In this document: positions 40,651 through 53,710 of the stretch, in pieces
Layout: each line of letters starts with the position of its first letter
Numbering within the stretch: the first letter of the stretch is position 1
From: Mimachlamys varia
Taxonomy: Eukaryota; Mollusca; Bivalvia; Pectinida; Pectinidae
Length of the DNA: 64,000 nt
Assembly: GCA_947623455.1 (NCBI GenBank)
Contig: OX392534.1
Location: 11,790,001-11,854,000, forward strand
Direction of reading: 5' to 3'
Notes under the pieces: generated by a model
Database searches by the model: none
Seen by the model: only the letters and a program-made list of their open reading frames with translations
What the model was told of the DNA's origin: nothing
Translations under genes and position numbers: made by a program

Positions 40651-42506
40651 TTAGAAAGACTGTTTATGAAACTATTCAACTGTATTTCAATCTGCGTTGA
40701 GTCCTTACCGTAAAGAAACCAGTAATAGTTATAATGCCTTAGTGTAGTCTCATGTTTCGTTTTTTAAGATGATGAATTAACTACTTCTTGGAAGTTTCGC
40801 TCTATTAATAAAACTTTTCTTATATACCCTTCCCTAACAAAAACAAAACAATAGAGAAAACACGAAAAAATATATATAATGTATATGATATTGATTCTTT
40901 TGTCATGGTACCTGAAGCATTGGTGGCATTTGAAAAAGTAGTGCCAAACGTCTAAATAACATTATATCATACACAATGTTGGAAGTTGATCAAAGTGACA
41001 TCCATCTCATACTTTATGTCGTATATATCCGATAAGTCCATCACCGCTGCGCCTGGACTCCATGTATCCCCGATCGACACTGCTACATACAGCGTTATCA
41101 GACAGCTCTTTCCACGCGTGTTCATATTTTAAATGATTCATACAATGTCCAGAACTGTTTTATTAACCCTTCTCGTGAGATTTGGAGGAGATTGACAATC
41201 ACCATGTCGCGTCATCGCTGTCTCGATACTGTCGGGGTGGTATGATGAAACAGTTTCTCACATACTGAAACACTTTTTGAGCTAAACATTATGCAACCGT
41301 CAAAAGACGTTTCAACATAGATGATAAACGACTGTTTTATCCGCAATTTATTGACAATTTTTAAAAATAAATCATACATGATGATATAAACATTTACAAA
41401 TATATCACTGTAGTGTCACAAAACGTGTGAAACTTCCACGTTAAGTCCGGTAGGTTAAAAATACACTAGGGTAACTAAGGCTTATGCTCTTTTGTGAAGT
41501 CACAAATAAACGGTGTGCGAAACATGCCTATTTTTGCGTATAAACTTGAAACGTCGTCGCGTTAGCGGTCCTAAATTAATATACGCCCTATTGACACCTT
41601 ACTTAACATCCGAATTGTGGATACAGGGGTATCAGTACCGTAACAGTAGAAACTTAGCGGGAGTAACAAACATGATTTGACCGAGAGCTTCTTATAAGCT
41701 ATTAAATGTTCTGCCAAATCGTTGAGGATGAATGGGGCCAAAGAAAACTGGATTATGAAAGAAGAGAAACTAAGTTGGTTAAGTCGAATACGTCGTCCTC
41801 ACTGACAATAACAAAGAACCAACTCAGGGAATTACTTTCGTTATTAATTTACAATACACTTTATACAACGCTAGATGTACGATTATGTTCAACAATTTCA
41901 TTAGGTTCAAGTGTATGTATAATACTAGCCGTGACCTATATCCCATTGTATATAAAAACATAAGTCATTCGCGAAACGTTTATCTTTTAAGAGGTGATTA
42001 CTTGGATATTCTATATACATTCCGGTCAGCACGTGACCAGCCTCAAGTACCAGGCGCACGTGTAAACAGAGCCGTATGTCAAACAATGGCTAGTATGTGC
42101 TTTTGTGGTCAAGGCGTGTTTACACGTGTTTTCTACCAAGAAACACCGATACCCTGTAGCCACGTGGATAGTAATAAGCTTTGGTCTGGAATATATCTAA
42201 CAAATAATTTCACATTATTTAGCATTACTACCCTACTCTTTTGCAGCGTTTCCCCAATGTATAAATAGAAAAATACATTAACTTTTTTATGATATATCTC
42301 TTTCGACAAAACTAACACAAAAGTCGTTACATGTTATCGATTACTAAGCTTCTTATGGTATTTTGATTGCAAATGTACGAATATAAAATAGAGATACTGT
42401 ACTGTAATGTAAAATCTAGGAATTAATAGAAATTCTAACGGCTTCGAGATAGAAAGACTTGTTAAGCAGAATATAAGGACAAATATTTTCTAACGTTCAA
42501 AGTTCC

Positions 42507-42722
42507 GTTTATTTTGTTTTACGTCCTATTAGCGGCAAGGGTCATTTAAGGACGTGCCATGTTTTGGTGGTGAAGGAAAGCTGGAGTACCTGGAGAAAAA
42601 TCACCGACCTACGGTCAGTACCTGGCAACTGCCTCGCGTGGGATTCGAACTTGCAACTCAGAGGTCGAAGGCTAGTGGTAGAATATCCGAACACTTTAAA
42701 CCACTCAGCCATCAAGTTCCGC
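42507..42722 (-). mobile_element. tRNA-derived SINE
   Basis: On the minus strand the 5' end resembles a tRNA: A-box-like TGGCTGAGTGGTTTAAAG and B-box-like AGTTCGAATCC. A conserved body (gccaggtactgaccgtaggt) follows, then a tail ending aaaataaac. A degraded copy is at 55656-55830 and a tail fragment at 26481. It is not a functional tRNA gene. Confidence 0.75.
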
Positions 42723-43951
42723 GAGATATCATTGCCGAAGTAGTTTGTATTCTTTGGTAGCATTCCAGTCATGTTAATTTATCTTATAATAGACTGATTT
42801 AGGTTTTATTTTGCCGCTAATTTGAATTTGATCTTACATTTAATTACAAATGGATGATCATGATTTGATCTTATAACGTGTTTTGTAGATATCATATTGT
42901 CAATCAACACTTGACGATGAAACCATCAATGTTACCCCTTATCAAACCACTTGGACTCATTTGTCTCAGGTTGATGGACTTAAAGGCCCAATATACGTAA
43001 CTTTCGGCAAAATCTGAAGCGAAAATCAAGCCTAATAACTTATTATATCCATAGATTAAGTTAAGATTAACTGATATCAGCAATATTCAAGATGAATTAT
43101 TATGCAGTAGCTGGTACAGCAGCAGTTGAAACTCGGTATTTGTAAACACGCGTCCATTTTAAATTGTCTTCTAACTGATGTGGTTCACACCTGAATTATT
43201 TTAAATTCTTTAGATTTGTCTGTCAAGAGTTTCTTGTTAGAAACCGCTCAGGTTTACTTCGTTTTATTTTTTCATGGTTATCAACTGGATTTTTTTAATA
43301 ATATTTCAGAATCCCGAAAAAAATCCTGAAGTTTGATACGCATATTTGACGTTTAATAGGTGTTTAGCGCAAACTGAATTCTTCTGTAACTTTCAAACAA
43401 AACCATGGAATTTATCACAGTTTTCCAGCTATCAAAATTCTATCTAAGTCAGTTTACATGCAAAATAATGATATTTACCAGTTATATGTACTAAAAGCTG
43501 GAAATAATTATTAAATAGTGATAAGCCAAACGACTGGACCTTGATGATAAAGACGCAAATCAACACCATCTTATATGCTTGTTATTATGTGTATCAAGGA
43601 TAGGTTGTTTACGAGTTTGTATATGAATAGTGTCTCATTTCTCCGGCGTTTGTGACTGCATGAGTCACTACCTGCACTATAGGTCCATAAAATGCATGTT
43701 TAAATGCAGATTTTATCTAGGACACCTGAATACAGTATCTACAATGGAAGGCATTCACACCTTTTGATGGAATGTTCCCTTTGATCTTACCGACATTAAT
43801 TAGGCTGTGGGGTACTATAAATAGATGTGTTTATTGTTATATTGAGACGGAACCTAACAGTCCTTCTCGTAGCACCTGCTTAGTTTACATACAGTGTGCA
43901 TAGGGTAATGTAAGGATACATATCAAAACTTTTCTTACTATACCTACTAGT

Positions 43952-45490
43952 CCAGTCAATATATGATTTAACCTCAAACTAATTTCAACATAAACTATTC
44001 TTTCATTGTTTGGTTATGAGCATAATACTTATAACAGAAAAACATTCTCCGAAATTTCTCATTTGGGGAAAGTGGGATTAGTTTGGCACGTTTAACCATA
44101 TTTAGGGTCAAATATCTACCTCATTTGTAACACTTGAGATATGAATTTAAAAAACCAACTAATATAGAAAACAGATTTGCCAAAATCTTCCACTCGAGAT
44201 ATTGTATTGAAAAAAAGAACTGTCAATTTGGCCGAAAAGAATTTTTAACAACACTGTTTTGACTTTTGTTGTCTTTTCAAATGTAGAGGACAATATTTAT
44301 TAACATCAGTATCAATATCTGTTTTTATTTAATTTCTGATAATATGACTTTCGATTTAATTCGACAAATTGTGCATTCACATAACAAAAATATATCAATT
44401 ATTAAATATTCACGTCCACATTGAACGATCCACCGATTTCTGAAGCATGTTATTCGAAAAAGGTTAAGCAAATAAATAAAACCATCTAATATCTATTCAT
44501 CTATTCCTATGAGCATCACTTACTGCTAGTACTAATTTTGGTATGATAAGTTTACAAATTTGTCCAGGTTTTGATGATGAGAACTCCACCCCATGCATAT
44601 ATTTGGCTCAATTCTGAACAACAAAGAAATGATTGTTTCCCGCATTGGTTTTTCCAAATAACAAATGACTTTGGTATGGAGGGAAAGAAAGAAATTTGAT
44701 TTGTTCAATTATAAGATATCATATAAGGGACAATGTTAAGGTAATAATTACTACCAAAATTGTTGGCAATTCTGCCTAACATCAAAAATATACACTGGTA
44801 TCTTTGTTCATAATCATGGTTTTTTTCATCAGCTCAGTCAAAATTGCACGAAATGAGGATTTGATCAACCTTAATTGGTTCACTATTCTAGGAATCTTCA
44901 CCAAGATGATATTTCTGTTAAGAAAAAAAAGTATAGAAAATAATTTGATGAGCTTTAAGCATTGTCTCTTGATATTACATGTATCTAATACAAGATACAT
45001 AAATTGAGAAGTTGTTAAATTTGGACCTCCAAATAGCTCCAAATTAGCCCAACCGGTCAACTTCAAAAGATCATAAATGTTTATAAGTGAAGTAAAATTA
45101 TAAATTTCTATTAAATTAAGTTTGGATTATTAGTATGTCTTTAAAACAAAAAGACAAACTTTGTCGTGTAAAAAAGAATATTACCGATATCGACAGGTCA
45201 TTTTTTTTTTATTTTTGTAACACAATTGTACTGTAGTTTGGTTGGTCTTGCCATACCGTCATATGTCCAGTGTTACAAATGAGGTAGATATCACACTTCA
45301 AATATGGTCGAACGTGGGGTTTTCTTAATTGTCCTGATAATGTAGAAGCATGGAAAACCGTTTTCCCCAATTTTTATTGTCGGACACTTTTTTCCTGTTA
45401 TAAGTATTTTGCGTGTCAATCGAAAACCCAGAAAACAAATGCTGTTGCAATTAGTTTGAGGTTAGCCCCCTTTGTGACTAAATTGACTGG
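43952..45490. mobile_element. 1.5 kb element with imperfect terminal inverted repeats
   Basis: Left end CCAGTCAATATATGATTTAA then CCTCAAACTAATT. The right end (reverse) reads CCAGTCAATTTAGTCACAAA, then GGGGGCTAACCTCAAACTAA. Matching blocks continue inward for about 190 nt (atacttataacagaaaaa; gaccatattt-type; atctacctcatttgtaacac). The interior is AT-rich and shows no transposase; a 94-codon frame inside has no recognised relatives. Confidence 0.65.
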
Positions 45491-45499
45491 CCTTTTCAC

Positions 45500-46200
45500 T
45501 CTTTTGGACAACATGAGGATATAGTCTACATTGTCTGTGACAACTTCAGGATATATATCCATTGTCTTGGGTTTTCTGAGTTTAAAGTCTACAATGTCTT
45601 TGGTCTTTTGATGATATAGTCTTTATTGTGCGGGGTCAGTTGAGGGTATCGTCTACAAGATGTATACATACAATAATAACACTAGTGCAAACGTCTGGAT
45701 GATAATATCAAGTCATTTCAGGATCTTACTTACTATATGCATTGTCAAGGGCCACATGAGGATTAATTTTATGCTTGTAAGTCCTTTCTCGGAATCATAT
45801 TGTTCGGATCCTATACACGTGCCCGTCCTAAAAACCCCGCGGTGCTGCTCAGTTCGACCAGCGGCGAGTACGTGACAAACAGTGCACAGGCAGGCCACCC
45901 GGCTATGGCCGGATTCGCTTGCCATAATATACGATGCATTGAGTCACTTGATGGTATAGACGTACATAAACCATAACTACAGAGTGTGGGGTCATATGAC
46001 GTGACATACTCATGATTCTGTAGACACTTCATCTACCATAGCTTATAGTACATGTATGTTGTGTCACAAGAGAGGACATACTTTTGGTTTACCATAGACT
46101 ACAGTATCTGGAGTCATACCAGGACAGACACTTATATTTTTAGACAACACATCACTTACCATAGACTACAGTGCATTTTGTCACTTATATGCACTATGAT
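45500..46200. repeat. Degenerate tandem repeats (gatatagtctacattgtct and accatagactacagt types)
   Basis: About 45505-45760: roughly 45-50-bp units with 'gaggatatagtctacattgt'. About 46010-46200: roughly 80-bp units with 'taccatagactacagt'. Between them (about 45800-45930) is a GC-richer stretch with no recognised gene. Confidence 0.55.
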
Positions 46201-46546
46201 TGCCATAGTGTCTGTGTTTGATAAGTAACATTGCTGTTCGTTCAGGTTTTTTATGATTTCAGACCACAAATTCATCTGTGGCGAAAGCGTGAAGCCTTAC
46301 AAATGTGTACGATCCCAAATTTATTAAAGTATGTGATATTAGTGATATAAGCTAATAAACAAATATCCAGTGATATCAAAGCCTAGATACATGTAGATAT
46401 AGTTTTACCAAAGAGTAGACAATAATTAATGAAATACAAAGCAATGCCGTTCAAGGGGAAGTAACTCCTGTCTATGCCTCGAGCTTTGTTGTGTATTATT
46501 TGTGCGATGGGATGGTTGCTTATGCTTAGTAAATACAATAACTTAC

Positions 46547-46613
46547 CTGTCTGTGACGTCACAGCGTGGAGGATAAGAAGGAGAATCGTCCCTGTCCACA
46601 CCCACCGTCTCAT
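46547..46613 (-). CDS. Probable alternative first coding exon (second signal peptide)
   Basis: The ATG at 46613 begins a 22-residue peptide, MRRWVWTGTILLLILHAVTSQT, a textbook signal peptide, followed directly by a strong donor (ACAG|GTAAGT) in phase 1. Exon 2 of the receptor accepts phase 1, so splicing would give signal peptide then GGPTPVLVLEV, skipping the Pro-rich linker; the protein would be about 1,562 residues. The ATG is preceded at 46621 by a possible acceptor (ccatacag|GTAACGAG), so a non-coding leader exon may lie further upstream. It could instead belong to another gene outside this window. Confidence 0.6.
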
Positions 46614-47934
46614 CTCGTTACCTGTATGGAAAGTAATTATATGCATGTGAGTATCATACGACGTAACTATTTTCACTTCTCACATTTCCTCCAGAGCGAG
46701 TGTGAAACGGTAAACATCTGAAAAAGCCTTTGTCCTGAAATTTAACCGCGCGACAGTAATAATCTTAATAATTATAAATAATAATTATCTAAAGTTGGTT
46801 TGAAACAAACCAAGTAGCCATTCAATGTTTACATACAATGTATCCTTCGTTTTAATACAGATGAGGAAGAAACGGTTTAATTACAGTGATCTACAAAATA
46901 ACAAACAATTGTCACATCTGAACATCACTTTAAGTCATTGTCCTGCAATTATCACAGTTTTACGCCATCCCCTTCAGTTAGTTTCACAAACAGTAATTAC
47001 ATGTCTATCAAATTCAGTCTTTTATTCATTGCATTTCCTCAGAAAATGCTAGCAAAACATTTATAATAAAAGAAAGATTCGGTGAAAGGTAACGAAGTCA
47101 TTGCATAGAACAATGCATTTCACCAATTTTCTTTATTTTCATGCAGACGTCTAATGCCAAAATTGAAAGTTTCTTTGTGATGACTATATCATATAATTTC
47201 CATTCATGGCGAAAGCCGTGGCCCATCTAAGCCTTCGGCGTATAAATAGCTTTTGATTCCAATCTAAATTACAATTGTAATATACCTCCATGTGAGAATA
47301 CCACATGGAAATGTTTCCAATATTATCAACTTATTTTTTCTTTGTTATTTTTTTAACATAAAACACACGTTCTGGCTGATAAATTTTAAAATAAGGGTTT
47401 GGGTCTGGGTGTTGAAAACCTTTTTTCATTGTGTCAAAACAGTAAAAATGGCATCTAATCTTAAAAGAAAGTAACATTAAGTGTAAATCAATTATCCTCT
47501 CCTATAGCAAAGATCGATAGCATATATAGATTAAAAAAAATAATGATGTTATATTATTATGGATTTTGTTGCTAAATCATTTGCTGCAGAAATCGTAATA
47601 AACCCATAAAAACTGTAAATACTTTTAGCTTTGTTCTCAATCGTGGACTTTCCAATTTTAAAAAGAAAACAATTTGGTTTCTTATAAATAAATATTTTTT
47701 TTATCATTTCTTAATATAACTTGACAAAATGTCATCCTTAGTGGTTTACATACATGTACACTTAAGGTTTTAGACGCTGATTATCTTATATGGTTTAACA
47801 ATATGCAAGTTGTGCAAGCAAAGATGTAACTAAGCATTAGCCAAGTTACTAGACAACTCTGAAAATTGATATTGTTTTTATTAATGTGTAAAAAACGACA
47901 TTTGTCTTGTTCAGAGGAACATACAAACAAAAAA

Positions 47935-48065
47935 ATAGAGAATACCGAAGCGTCAACAAAACCATAATCCGAACTCAAAACCGATAATATAAACAAATAA
48001 AAGACATACATGGATACCCTTGTACAACTACAATAAGACCAGGTGTTCCGGAAAAGTAAGCGTCA
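47935..48065 (+). repeat. Family A repeat, partial
   Basis: agagaataccgaagcgtcaa + caaaaccataatccgaactc, then aagaccaggtgttccggaaa; truncated after 'taagcgtc'. Confidence 0.75.
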
Positions 48066-49032
48066 GAAACCAAACTAAAATCGATTACTCAGGAACTCAT
48101 ACTGTTGTTGAAATTAACTTATGATATTGCCAATCATCAAAAGTTTACAACTTGAGTCGGTTTTCTTATCAAAAGTGCCAGTGTTTTGAAGACGATTTTG
48201 TTATTTTATTTTTGTTTGCCTTGCTGTAAAATAATTTGTTTAATCATGCTGGCACCTAGTCTAACCCAAAACGATCCCGTATTGCTTCCACTTCACTCTA
48301 TGAATGCATTGTTTACTTGTGTATAACAGGTTCGTCTGCACTCTGGCCGACTTCTTAAGCATATCTTAATCAGCGGGACATTCTTGAACTCTGTCCAACA
48401 TTGCAATGTTTTCTAGACTAGGTTAGTTATCAATTAAAGCGTAACAAATAATCTGAGCTGATGTCTCTGAATAAAGCTTTAATTGTTTTAACTGCGACAT
48501 GGATTTGCCCCGAGTCTTGTCTCGTGGAACACTGTGCAATAAAAACATGGTTTTCATTTTGAAAATTCATTCCAAACAAATTGTGATTGTTGGATAAAAT
48601 TTCCTGATTTCGATGTTACATAACATTTTACAAAGACTTACTTAATGATTGTTTAAACCCCGAACAGCACGCACCCAATGGGGGTGTCTGAACAGCTGGG
48701 TAACGTTACACAGATATCTTTACAAGCGATAAAGAAATGGGTTCGCCCTCACAACAATTCGGTATATTAACGGCAATAACCTAGACCCATATCCAGGACA
48801 ATTCAGTTTGTTATAATTGCTTACCATCGTTGAATAGAATGTTGACATAAATTCGCGGTCACATCTCTCGCATTATTTTAATTATAAGCGTTGAGTTTGA
48901 TGGGTTTAATTATTACTTCAGTGACCACCCCAGCATTGTTAATATGCTGATAGAGTAGCAACTGTGATAACGCACGACAGAAAAATATACAATGTACTTA
49001 AAACTGGGAAAAAATCGCTCTCGTTTAATAAA

Positions 49033-49560
49033 TTAGAGAATCCCGAACAAAATGATAATCCGAAATCAAAATCGATTAAATCAGGGGAAACATAGGAACA
49101 AAGGAAATATTTACATGGAGACCCATGTAACAAGTACAAGATAACAAGACCAGGTGTTCCTGGTGCTTCATCGACGACACCCGCCATGTAAATAGTTCTC
49201 AAAATGAGGACTGAGTATCATGTCAATCATAACAAGTAAACACACTAATAAGCATACTCAAAAACACCCATCTTCATATCACTAAAAGATGCAGAATATT
49301 TCTCAATGAGACAAAGATGGAGACCATAAAACTTGCCTATAGTTAATGCTCGACCGTTTTGTCCAACAATGGAAAGGGCGAATTTAAGACAGGGCGAATA
49401 TTTTTTTAAACATAGGCTTGCGTCTCATATTACATGTAGATATATTTATTCTGCAATTGAGAGGGCGAATTCAAGATAGAGCGGATTCAATTTTTTTGTG
49501 ATAAGGCGAAATATAGACAGGGCGAACATTTCCCGTTTTACAGCATTAAGCTATTTAACC
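49033..49560 (+). repeat. Family A repeat with a second gggcgaa-type insert
   Basis: Family A from tagagaatcccgaacaaaat to ggagaccataaaacttgcct. At about 49360-49545 an insert follows (ggaaagggcgaatttaagac ... gacagggcgaacatttcccg), related to the one at 40374-40558. Confidence 0.7.
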
Positions 49561-51983
49561 ATCTAACCGTTAATGATCTATCGTATAATACAAGTTGGCA
49601 TCTTTTTTAACAGTGCATCAGATAGTGAGACGTGTTTTACAAATGTAATACAAAAAGCTGACAATAGCCTGACATAAACAACTTTTAAAGATTTGATATT
49701 GAACACGAAACCATAAAGTGTTACACACTATATATTCACATGAACTTGCGACGACCAGAGAACGTCAGTGAACCATCAAAATCTTGCTAACATTCTTTCA
49801 ATTTAAATATCGTTGTTTCATTGTATTTTGTCTGATGGCTGTATTTTGTCGAAATTATTTTTAATTTGTTAAATGTATTATTTCAGTATTACATAATGTA
49901 TTGTCCATTATTTGTATTTTGTCTGCTAATGGTGTTTTATCTTAAATCGTCTAATCTGGTTAATAGTACATTAATTTATCTGCCTGTTATTGTATTTTTT
50001 CCCCTGATAATTCTGCATGCTAAATTTAGTTTTCTGTTCATTACATTTTCTGCTGTGAATTTTACCTCACTTCAGAAGCTGCGGTAAGTGATATAACGTA
50101 TTTCTGTTGTTAAGATTATTTAAGTTACTGATGCAAATTGAGCTCAACATAGACAATTAACATCAACAGGAGAGAAACGAACTGTGGTGATTTACTGCAA
50201 ATGACCTTTCACCTTTCTGACAGTCTGTGCCGATTGATCGCCCCTTAGCTGTCTCTGTACTAGTACTATTATTACTCCTCTCCGTACCCCTCCCCTTGTC
50301 CGCACAAATATGTACTCCTCCCCAACCACACAATTTACCGTGACAAACAGAAGGTGTACGCATAACCAATGCTACTGAAGCGTGATTTACGACATTCTAT
50401 AGAAGATGGGTTTTCGGCCTGTGAATCGTAACACTGACAGTAAAATTCAAATAGTTTTTACGTGATGCCTAGTGCAGAATAAAGCGAGTATTGTACGGTT
50501 CGTATATATGTACCTGTTTTGTTTTTAAAAAAGATAGAAGTACGGATATCTTGGAATATTTTCTAAACAAAACAGTGATAGATGTTCTTATGTTATGTGC
50601 AGTCGTCTATTGCCAAAACTTCAAATGCAAATATTTGGTTTTGGATATTGAAATGACAGTTGTTTATTGTTTTTGTTGCCTTGGCTTTGTTCGCTTATCA
50701 GCCCTAATAAGAAAAAAGTGTTTTTAAGGTACTGATAAACATCGTTTATGTTTCGATATTCTTTTTCTTTTCTGATCGATTACTAAACGACCAATCTCAT
50801 ACATGCCAAGTGATCTAGAGACTAGCGATGCAATAGTGATTATCAAATATTTTTGTGTCTTTTTTCAAAAGATAAAAAAGAATTATCTAAAGGCCATTTA
50901 CTTCACCAATTGCTTTTTATTTCGGTTCAGTAATATACTAAAAGAACAACAACGTCACAGGGATTCAAGAGTGCAGGTCGAGGAAGACTATGATCTAGTT
51001 TTATGGTCGCCATCATTGGTCTCATTGAGAGGTATTCTGAATCCTTATATTTTGAAGGTGGCAGTTTTTGAATATAAAAATGTCTACTTTTGTGATTGAG
51101 ATTAATGCTAAAGTTCCAGCTTTGAGAACGTGACATTTTTTGCAGTATACTTGGATTTCCATGGTAGGTGTCCTCGATAAAGCATAATACGCCTTATTTT
51201 CTGGAAAACTAGGTCGTATTCTGTACTTGTTCATGGGTCTCCGTGCGAATCTCTCCACTGATCAACAAATTTTGCCCCTGTTTTTATCGACATCATGATT
51301 GAATTTGAATTCACAAATGTATATCACATCAAAATAATCAAATATTTTTGACATTGTGCGTGATATTGGAGACCTATATTACGTCGATATAGGCTTCGTC
51401 TGCAATTTTTACGTCTAAATATACTTTCTCTTTATCACCTTGGACCATTGTGATGGAAATTGAATAGAGTATATCATAATGTTTCCTCCTACTTCGTTTA
51501 ATAAAGAAGCGAAATAGCATTTTACCAGGATTTCCAAATATGAACATTTTATAAAGTGTGAGTGGTCCATTGTATTTATACCATCTTGAATGAAATAACC
51601 GATACAAAAAATACATCCCATAGATGACAACGAATATAGTTCATCTCGTTTCTGATGACGGAAGTACTTTACACACGAGAGCTACATAGAGTGTCAAATG
51701 TGTTATTGAAATTCTAGCATAATCAACACACTCGATAACAATATCGACCAGTCAGAAAGCGTGACATAAACACTGCAATTTGTATACATAACAACCCTCG
51801 TGATTGGCTCCGTTGTCTCGTGACTGCAGCCAAACACGGCTAGTGGTGTATCAACAAGACCCCGTTGGAGCATTAGCCGCGAGAGTCGTGCCTCGGACGG
51901 GACCAAACACAGACAATCCTGTCCAATGATGGGCATATTTGCTTCCCTGGCGAACCAGCCATCTCTGGCTTGTTTTCGTTCAG

Positions 51984-51995
51984 TATATAAAAATA
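51984..51995 (+). promoter_or_regulatory. Isolated TATA-box-like sequence
   Basis: TATATAAAAATA follows a locally GC-richer segment (about 51780-51960). About 30 bp downstream is a pyrimidine/adenine context (cttagttctg) that could start transcription. I find no coding exon downstream on the plus strand, so the gene it would serve, if any, is not visible. Confidence 0.2.
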
Positions 51996-53327
51996 CGGTC
52001 TAGAGCTGGGCTTAGTTCTGCATTATCTGGGATTCATTGTCATTAGTGCCACTTCATATACCGTACCAATTTATTAGCGTTACGGGTTCCTGGGCGTGGT
52101 TCCGCGCGCGCGATAACACAGAGTCTCGGTATCGGCAAAATGTCCTATAAAGTCAAGAATTCGTTTACTTTTCAAGTCTAGTCTTAACAGGGAAGACATG
52201 AAAATATATCAAAATGTACAGTGAAATAGACAGAGGAGAAATTTCGTTGATGAGTATCAAGTAGTGCAAACATTAAAACTTTCTTGGCCTTATAAATTTA
52301 TGTTCAGATAGTAATGCCTAATGCGCCGTCGAGAGGGCGATGCTGAATGGACCAGACAGCTAACATAGTACATGCGCCGTATCCAGTGAAATTAAGCTTT
52401 TTATTTGCGTTACAGCAACTGTGTTGATATGCTTGTTTGTAAACTCGCACTGGTTTTCAGTCTTGAATAAAATGTGAAAAATATGTTATGGCTTACTTTG
52501 TCCACTATAGATAGTTTCCAAGAAAACAACCACTTTGTGTGACCGCAAGTTGACTTCTGCGCATTTTATTTTCAATCGTCTGCGGAAACATTAAACAAGT
52601 CCATTGAAGTGACACTGGGCTCTGTTATTTACATATTTGTTCATACCACTGTGTGTAAGTGTCGGTATAACAAAGGCACCACAGACAGTTACCTGTATAT
52701 TGCCATGTGATTTCCTGGTTCCGGTCGCGAACACGAGTTTATCGTTTGTTTACAAGACCCCGGAAGTCCACATTCCGACAATTAGACCACAATAGAGGGT
52801 CAGGTTACAAGACAAAACTCGCCACAGCATGATGACTCAAGACTAATACTTACTGTAAAGTTGTTGATGGACATACAAGTTTTCGCGTGCTTGCCTGGTT
52901 ACCCCCGGGCAGTACACGATCTTTAACTGATTGACACTCTAGAGTGGACAACGGTTGACCAGTGGCTAGAAGGTCTTACACTTAACAATGAAAAATGATG
53001 AATGAAATTGTGAAATTTGACACGTAACACAGTTTTCTATTCTTGTGCGGGAAGTGCTGAAGTCGTTGAACGTATTAGCATTAATCAACTTTTGAATATT
53101 TAAAATAATAAGTTTAATTGTAAAACATTTATATCTTATAAAAAAAAGTCAAACACGGCAATGCAAGAATGAAAACAATTATATTATATATTTTATCATA
53201 TTCAATATAGTTTTAATGAATTTCACCATGGACAAAAATACCTAGTTTTAAAAGTGACTTAAAAAATAAACTTAGAAAATAACACAACCAACAAAATCCT
53301 GCCAATTTTGTTACAGAAAAAAGACAT

Positions 53328-53433
53328 GTGCATATGTTTAACTTAACAACTAATTATTAATATCACAAGTTTAGATATCCGTGCATATGTTTAACTTAAC
53401 AACTAATTATTAATATCACAAGGTTAGGTATCC
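53328..53433. repeat. 53-bp tandem duplication
   Basis: Two nearly identical units: gtgcatatgtttaacttaac + aactaattattaatatcaca, then ag.ttag.tatcc. Confidence 0.95.
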
Positions 53434-53529
53434 TACAACGTGATAACATAACATATTGCAACAACCCAGTTACCAGATTTCACTTTTGATTTGATCTCAT
53501 ATCGGTTGCCCAGTAAAGAAATGTTTGAT

Positions 53530-53710
53530 CAAGATTTACATGGCGGGTGTCGTCGATGAAGCAGAAGACGATAATTACTCTTTCTGAACACCTTGTCTTA
53601 TTGTCTTGTACGTTTACAAGGGTCTCCATGTAATTCTTTCCTATGTTCATAGTTTCTCCTACTTTTGAGTTCGGGTTATGGTTTCGTTGACGCTTTGGTA
53701 TCATCTAATT
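53530..53710 (-). repeat. Family A repeat, reverse copy
   Basis: gatttacatggcgggtgtcg, cgatgaagcagaagacg, acaagggtctccatgtaatt, ggttatggtttcgttgacgc: the reverse complement of family A. Confidence 0.8.

Larger units (their letters stand above)
37345..46546. other. Region between the two signal-peptide exons
   Basis: About 9.2 kb with no convincing exon. It holds the exon 1 promoter candidate, a nested MITE pair (39131-39494), a family A copy (40085-40650), a SINE (42507-42722), a 1.5 kb inverted-repeat element (43952-45490) and degenerate tandem repeats (45500-46200). If the exon at 46613 is used, this is the first part of a long intron. Confidence 0.6.

Noticed and set aside
42507..42722. 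tRNA gene
   Set aside because: A- and B-box-like sequences are present, but they head a SINE body; no intact cloverleaf.
44782..45066. 94-codon minus-strand open frame
   Set aside because: Lies inside the inverted-repeat element, AT-rich, no recognised domain, no splice partners.
45713..46032. GC-richer open frames near 45.8-46.0 kb
   Set aside because: Frames on both strands of similar length, flanked by degenerate tandem repeats, no recognisable domain.
49866..50087. Hydrophobic 73-codon plus-strand frame
   Set aside because: T-rich DNA gives Leu/Phe/Ile-rich peptides by composition; no family resemblance or splice context.
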